Below, one piece after another: positions 6,223-9,832 of a stretch of 9,832 bases of DNA; positions within the stretch are counted from its first letter, which is position 1; every line of letters starts with the position of its first letter. The translations under genes and the position numbers were made by a program. The DNA comes from Chloroflexota bacterium (GTDB taxonomy: Bacteria > Chloroflexota > Anaerolineae > Anaerolineales > Anaerolineaceae). The notes beneath the pieces were generated by a model, which was not told where the DNA came from, did no database searches, and worked only from the letters and a program-made list of their open reading frames with translations. The DNA is taken from positions 1 to 9,832 of the forward strand of contig JAJYJF010000048.1 in NCBI GenBank assembly GCA_021796375.1, given 5' to 3'.

Positions 6223-7076
6223 GGCTGCTCTCCCTTGTGGATCGGCGCCCCGACCAGGTTGCCCCATTCCGTCCAAGACCCGTCGTAGTTCCGCACCCGC
6301 GGGTAGCCCAGCAGGTAGGTGAGCACGAACCAGGTGTGCGAGGAACGCTCCCCGATCCGGCAGTAGGCGATCACCTCCTGGCCGGCCGGGATGCCGCGCC
6401 CGGTGTAGATGCTGCGCAGCTCGTCCGCCGGTTTGAAGGTGCCGTCCTGCTCGCGGACCGCCGTCGACCAGGGGATGTTGACCGCGCCGGGGATGTGCCC
6501 GCCGCGCTGGGCGCCTTCCTGGGGGTAGTTCGGCATGGCGATCAGCTCGCCGGTATACTCCTTGGGGGAGCGAACGTCGATCAGCGGCCCGCCGGTCTGG
6601 CTCTGTTTGAGCACTTCGTCGCGGAAGGCGCGGATGCGGCTGTCCGGCTCCTTGGCCTGGTAGCTCGCCGCCGGGTGGCGGGGGATCTCGCGGGTGAGCA
6701 GGCGTTTCTCCTGAGTCCATTTCAGGCGCCCGCCGTTCATGATTTTCTTGTTCGCGTGCCCGTAGTACTCGAAAATCCAGAACGCGTAGGTGGCGAACCA
6801 GTTGTTCTTGTCGCCGTAGAAGACGACGGTGGTATCGTTAGAAATCGCGAGGCTCGCGGCGAGCTGCTCGAACTCCTGTTTGGAGAGAAAATCGCGCCGC
6901 TCCCGGTCCTGCAGGGTGGTAAACCAGTCCACTTTGACCGCGCCGGGGATATGGCCCGTTTCATAGAGCAGGTAATCTTCGTCGGATTCGACGATGCGGA
7001 CCCTGGGGTCTTGCAGGTGCTCGGCGACCCAGCCGGTTTCTACCAGCACCTCGGGATGAACATAATGATCAGCCAT
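6219..7076 (-). CDS. Thiosulfate sulfurtransferase (two-domain rhodanese, SseA/CysA-like)
   Basis: A 285-residue tandem rhodanese that moves sulfane sulfur from thiosulfate or a similar donor to an acceptor thiol through a Cys persulfide. The N-terminal domain (about 9-125) has an active-site loop reading YGDKNNW with Asp89 where a catalytic Cys would be, so it is non-catalytic, as is usual in this family. The C-terminal domain (about 145-278) carries catalytic Cys239 in [11 protein letters not shown], the signature of thiosulfate sulfurtransferases of the actinobacterial CysA/SseA type, followed by [12 protein letters not shown]. The start is ATG 7076, with GAGGAG just upstream and [12 protein letters not shown] as the first residues. 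An open frame reaching further upstream to 7364 runs through the promoter and repeats and is not coding. The 4-base overlap with the Fe-S scaffold gene suggests the sulfur may serve cluster assembly. Confidence 0.93.
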   Translation of the reverse strand: MADHYVHPEVLVETGWVAEHLQDPRVRIVESDEDYLLYETGHIPGAVKVDWFTTLQDRERRDFLSKQEFEQLAASLAISNDTTVVFYGDKNNWFATYAFWIFEYYGHANKKIMNGGRLKWTQEKRLLTREIPRHPAASYQAKEPDSRIRAFRDEVLKQSQTGGPLIDVRSPKEYTGELIAMPNYPQEGAQRGGHIPGAVNIPWSTAVREQDGTFKPADELRSIYTGRGIPAGQEVIAYCRIGERSSHTWFVLTYLLGYPRVRNYDGSWTEWGNLVGAPIHKGEQP

Positions 7077-7118
7077 TGACTCCTCTTCAACCGAATAATT
7101 AAGGATATTTTGATAGAA

Positions 7119-7147
7119 ATTGTAATAATTATGATCGAGAATGTCAA
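7119..7147 (-). promoter_or_regulatory. Near-consensus sigma-70 promoter of the rhodanese-scaffold operon
   Basis: Minus strand: TTGACA (7147-7142), a 17-base spacer, then TACAAT (7124-7119). The match is 6/6 and 5/6 with optimal spacing, in an AT-rich island about 45 bases before the rhodanese ATG. This should be a strong housekeeping promoter and leaves a short leader. Confidence 0.8.
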
Positions 7148-7205
7148 GTTTTTGCCGGCCCGTGGGGTGCATTTTACCTGGATGCTGCTGGCGAATTCCT
7201 GTAAA

Positions 7206-7362
7206 GGACCCAACCCCCGGCCCCTTCCCTGACCCCGGAACAGAACATCCGGGGCGCTTCGCGAGGGAAGGGGAGAAATCCAGTCCTCCCCCTTCTCTGC
7301 CCGTAGCGCCTCCGAGCGTTTTTTTGCGAGGTGCCAGGGAAGGGGGTTGGGGGGTTAGGTCC
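7206..7362. repeat. ~157-bp element bounded by 26-28-bp inverted repeats (MITE- or REP-like)
   Basis: The left end (7206-7231) begins GGACCCAACCCCC and ends CCCTTCCCTG. The right end (7335-7362), read on the opposite strand, begins GGACCTAACCCCC and ends CCCTTCCCTG. The arms match apart from about two small gaps and a few substitutions. The interior has further symmetry: GGGGAG and CTCCCC arms around 7270-7300, and a GCGCCTC/GAGGTGC pair around a T7 tract. There is no open reading frame of note inside. Flanks read TAAA on the left and AAAG on the right, so a 3-base AAA duplication is possible but not proven. This fits a small non-autonomous mobile element or an interspersed palindromic repeat family. 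Confidence 0.6.
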
Positions 7363-7396
7363 AAAGGGCGAATTCAGGTTCATAAGTCTCAAACGA

Positions 7397-7408
7397 GGTT
7401 CGCGAACC
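7397..7408. repeat. 12-bp perfect palindrome GGTTCGCGAACC
   Basis: A perfect dyad in the intergenic region between the sulfur operon and the helicase gene, followed by CGCCCCTACC. It may be half of a larger palindromic repeat unit, since the flanking sequence does not complete the dyad on the left. Function unknown. Confidence 0.5.
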
Positions 7409-7454
7409 GCCCCTACCGGATGCGCCAGGATCGTTTCCCACAGAAGTTCATTGC

Positions 7455-7491
7455 ACCCGCGCCGGAGCGGGTCAGGGAGAGGCGCTCTCCC
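7455..7491. repeat. Two adjacent hairpins upstream of the helicase promoter
   Basis: ACCCGC-GCCGGA-GCGGGT (7455-7472) is a perfect 6-bp stem. Two bases later GGGAGAG-GCG-CTCTCCC (7475-7491) is a perfect 7-bp stem. They end 11 bases before the -35 box of the helicase promoter. There is no T-run and no gene ends here, so they look like an interspersed repeat or an insulating structure, not an intrinsic terminator. Confidence 0.5.
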
Positions 7492-7502
7492 GCCGGGTCT
7501 GG

Positions 7503-7531
7503 TTGACGGGGCCGCGGGCTGAGGGTAGAAT
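7503..7531 (+). promoter_or_regulatory. Sigma-70-type promoter of the helicase gene
   Basis: TTGACG (7503-7508), a 17-base GC-rich spacer, then TAGAAT (7526-7531): 5/6 and 5/6 matches at optimal spacing, 57 bases before the helicase ATG. It directs transcription divergently from the rhodanese operon. Confidence 0.65.
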
Positions 7532-7588
7532 GAGGCCTTCAACGCCCCCTCATCTCCAATAATAATGAAGGGGCGCCTGGGTGAAACC

Positions 7589-9832
7589 ATGAGCGAAGAC
7601 TTCCTCTCCGATTTGAACCCTGCCCAGCAAGAAGCGGTCGCGGCCGCGCCCGGCCCGGTGCTGGTGCTGGCCGGGCCCGGATCGGGCAAAACCCGCGTCC
7701 TGACCCGCCGCATCGCCTACCTGATCGGCGCGCAGGGCGTGCGCCCCTACAACATCCTGGCGGTCACCTTTACCAACAAGGCGGCGCGCGAGATGGCGAG
7801 CCGGGTGGAAAAGCTGCTCCCGGGGGGACCCTCCGGGGACGGCGCCGGCGCGTCGACCTCGGGCCTCTTCCTGGGCACCTTCCACGCTATCTGCGCGCGC
7901 ATCCTGCGCCGCGAAGCGGATTACCTACCGGTCAAATCCAACTTCGTCATCTTCGACGCCGACGACCAGGAATCGCTCGTCAAACGCGCCATCCGCGAGA
8001 TGAACCTGAACGAGAAGCTGTACCGCCCGCAGAGCGTGCACGGGGCTATTTCGCTGGCCAAAAATGAGATGATCCTGCCGGAGGGCTACCCGGTCCAGAC
8101 CTACCGCGACGAGGTGGTGGCCCGCATCTACCGCCGCTACCAGGAGCTCCTGGTGGCCTCCAACGCGGTCGACTTCGACGACCTGCTGCTCTACACGGTC
8201 AAGCTGTTTGACGAAGCCGCCCCGGTGCGCGAGCGCTACGCGCAGCGCTTCCAGCACATCCTGGTGGACGAGTTTCAAGACACTAACCAGGTGCAGTACC
8301 AGCTGCTGCGCCAGCTGGCCTCGATCCACCGCAACCTGTTCGTGGTGGGAGACGAGGACCAATCGATCTACCGCTGGCGCGGGGCGGATTACCGCCACAT
8401 CCTGCGCTTCGAGGAAGACTACCCGGACCGCCAGAAGATCCTGCTCGAGCAGAACTACCGCTCCACGCAGACGGTGCTGGACGCCGCCCGGGCGGTGATC
8501 GACCGCAACGCGTACCGCACGCCCAAGCACCTGTTCTCGGACCGCGGCTCCGGGGAGAAGATCGTCCTCTACGAGGCGGGCGACGATTACGCCGAGGCGG
8601 CCTACGTGGTCGATACCATCCAGCAGCTGCTGCTGGCGCGGCAGGCGGAGGGGTCGGAGATCGCGGTGATGTACCGCACCAACGCCCAATCCCGGCTGCT
8701 CGAGGAATCCTTCCTGCGCGCCGGGGTGTCTTACCGGCTGGTGGGGGCGCAGCGTTTTTACGGGCGGCGCGAGGTGAAGGACGTGATCGCCTACCTGCGC
8801 CTGATCCACAACCCGGCCGACGAGGTGAGCCTGGCGCGGGTCATCAACGTCCCGCCGCGCGGGATCGGGGATAAGACCCTGACGGGGCTGCAGCTCCACG
8901 CGCGCCAGGCCGGGATGTCGGCGGGCGAGCTGCTGCTGGAGCTGGCCAGCGGGCCCGATTCCCCGCACTGGTCGGCGTTCACCGTCTCGCCGGATCCAGA
9001 CGCTTCCTCCGCGGCGGGGCGCTCGCGCGGGCGCGGCGCGGTCATTCTGGCCGATTTCGGCGGGCTCCTGGCCTCCTGGCGTGGCCTGGCCGCCACCGCC
9101 TCGCTCCCGGACCTGCTGAGCCATGTGCTGCTCGATGCAGGCTACCGCGAATACATCGACGACGGCAGCGAGGAGGGCGCGGACCGCTGGAGCAACGTGG
9201 AAGAGCTCAAGCGCATCGCCTTCGAGTTCCAGGAGCGCGGCCTGGTCGAGTTCCTGGAAAGCCTGGCGCTCATCTCGGACCAGGACACGCTGCCCGAGAG
9301 CAGCAATGCCCCCACGCTGATGACCCTGCACGCCGCCAAGGGCCTGGAGTTCAAGCACGTGTTCATCATCGGGCTGGACGACGGGCTGCTCCCGCACAGC
9401 CGGTCCTTCGACGAGCCGGAGGAAATGGCCGAGGAGCGCCGCCTGCTGTACGTGGGCATGACGCGCGCCAAGGACCATTTGTACCTGGTGCGCGCCGACC
9501 AGCGCGGGATCCACGGCTCGCCCGAAGAGAGCGTGGCCTCGCGCTTCCTGCGCGACCTGCCCGATGGGCTGCTCTCCGGGAAGCGGCGCGAGCGGCGCAC
9601 CGGCGGGCGGGCGTCCGCCAGCTTCTCCACCTGGCAGGCGCCGGCGCCGCGCGGGCAGCCGCGGCAGGCAGCGCCGGTCGTCCAGCAGCAGTTCCGCGCC
9701 AACATGCGCGTCCGCCATCCCAGCTGGGGGGAGGGCCTGGTGGTGGACAGCCGCGTCCAGGACGACGACGAGGTGGTCGACGTGTTCTTCGACAGCGTCG
9801 GCTTCAAGCGCCTGGTGGCGTCGCTGGCTAAT
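7589..9832 (+). CDS. pcrA: PcrA/UvrD-type superfamily I DNA helicase (3' end just outside window)
   Basis: The first 748 codons of an ATP-dependent 3'-5' DNA helicase of the UvrD/PcrA/Rep family, used in repair and in clearing replication or transcription obstacles. Motifs in order: Q motif LNPAQQEAV (9-17), Walker A AGPGSGKT (28-35), Ia TFTNKAAREM, II VDEFQDTN (D227-D231 core), III GDEDQSIYRWRGAD (254-267), IV LEQNYRST, V TLHAAKGLEF (H581), and VI EERRLLYVGMTRAK from residue 615. A basic, disordered stretch follows. The C-terminal small domain then begins (VRHPSWGEGLVV, FFDSVGFKRLVASLAN), which in PcrA lies within a few residues of the end, so almost nothing is missing. ATG 7589 was chosen for GGGTGA a few bases upstream and its fit to the family. 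An in-frame ATG at 7565 without a ribosome binding site is possible and would add eight residues. A Ser/Arg/Pro-rich insertion is present near residues 455-485. No stop is reached in the window. Confidence 0.95.
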   Translation, partial: MSEDFLSDLNPAQQEAVAAAPGPVLVLAGPGSGKTRVLTRRIAYLIGAQGVRPYNILAVTFTNKAAREMASRVEKLLPGGPSGDGAGASTSGLFLGTFHAICARILRREADYLPVKSNFVIFDADDQESLVKRAIREMNLNEKLYRPQSVHGAISLAKNEMILPEGYPVQTYRDEVVARIYRRYQELLVASNAVDFDDLLLYTVKLFDEAAPVRERYAQRFQHILVDEFQDTNQVQYQLLRQLASIHRNLFVVGDEDQSIYRWRGADYRHILRFEEDYPDRQKILLEQNYRSTQTVLDAARAVIDRNAYRTPKHLFSDRGSGEKIVLYEAGDDYAEAAYVVDTIQQLLLARQAEGSEIAVMYRTNAQSRLLEESFLRAGVSYRLVGAQRFYGRREVKDVIAYLRLIHNPADEVSLARVINVPPRGIGDKTLTGLQLHARQAGMSAGELLLELASGPDSPHWSAFTVSPDPDASSAAGRSRGRGAVILADFGGLLASWRGLAATASLPDLLSHVLLDAGYREYIDDGSEEGADRWSNVEELKRIAFEFQERGLVEFLESLALISDQDTLPESSNAPTLMTLHAAKGLEFKHVFIIGLDDGLLPHSRSFDEPEEMAEERRLLYVGMTRAKDHLYLVRADQRGIHGSPEESVASRFLRDLPDGLLSGKRRERRTGGRASASFSTWQAPAPRGQPRQAAPVVQQQFRANMRVRHPSWGEGLVVDSRVQDDDEVVDVFFDSVGFKRLVASLAN

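Noticed and set aside
6223..6720. A 166-codon N-terminal extension of the Fe-S scaffold
   Set aside because: It lies in another frame of the rhodanese gene, is Arg/Pro/Gly-rich with no family match, and the true N-terminus with its ribosome binding site begins at 6222.
6237..7079. A 280-codon open frame on the plus strand
   Set aside because: It is antisense to the rhodanese gene, which carries the CRIGERSS catalytic motif and a promoter.
7300..7345. Intrinsic terminator around the T7 tract at 7319-7325
   Set aside because: The T-run lies in the loop, not after the stem, and no gene ends there on either strand.
7077..7364. An N-terminal extension of the rhodanese
   Set aside because: It would run through the promoter and the inverted-repeat element. 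[10 protein letters not shown] with GAGGAG upstream is the natural start.
7925..9718. A 597-codon open frame on the minus strand
   Set aside because: It is wholly antisense to the PcrA helicase, which has every family motif. Composition is typical of an antisense shadow.

Overview
This window looks like chromosomal DNA of a GC-rich bacterium, most plausibly a member of the Chloroflexota (Anaerolineae-like). That assignment is inferred from three things: a solute-binding lipoprotein with a long Thr/Ser/Ala/Pro linker after the lipobox, a secreted dehydrogenase with a Pro/Thr-rich tail ending in a hydrophobic LPV-type motif, and interspersed inverted-repeat elements between genes. No rRNA, tRNA, CRISPR array or complete insertion sequence was seen.

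Layout, left to right. (1) Positions 3-359 hold the C-terminal end of a secreted PQQ-type sugar dehydrogenase. (2) Positions 435-988 hold the eroded remains of a mazEF toxin-antitoxin pair, with an operator-like palindrome still upstream. At least four separate lesions can be read: a frameshift in mazE, loss of the mazE stop, an internal deletion in mazF, and a frameshift near the mazF end. (3) Positions 1308-4501 form a tight three-gene carbohydrate-type ABC importer operon: lipoprotein binding protein and two permeases, with no ATPase gene. (4) On the minus strand, 4519-5679 encodes an integral-membrane M48 (Ste24-type) zinc protease with its own promoter. It converges on the ABC operon across a short hairpin. 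(5) Also on the minus strand, 7076-5818 is a two-gene sulfur operon: a thiosulfate sulfurtransferase (rhodanese) and an IscU/NifU-type Fe-S scaffold. Their stop and start codons overlap as TTGA, behind a near-consensus sigma-70 promoter. (6) The divergent intergenic region 7077-7588 carries a ~157-bp inverted-repeat-bounded element and several hairpins. (7) From 7589 to the window edge runs a PcrA/UvrD superfamily I helicase, missing only its last few residues.

How the genes work together: the binding protein and two permeases form one import system that must borrow an ATPase encoded elsewhere. The rhodanese and scaffold are translationally coupled, which suggests sulfane sulfur handling linked to Fe-S cluster assembly. 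The M48 protease and the helicase look like stand-alone housekeeping genes. I see no strong candidate for an entirely new system. The most informative oddities are the decayed mazEF locus, the rhodanese-scaffold coupling with an unusual scaffold cysteine motif, the inverted-repeat element, and the C-terminal tail of the secreted dehydrogenase.
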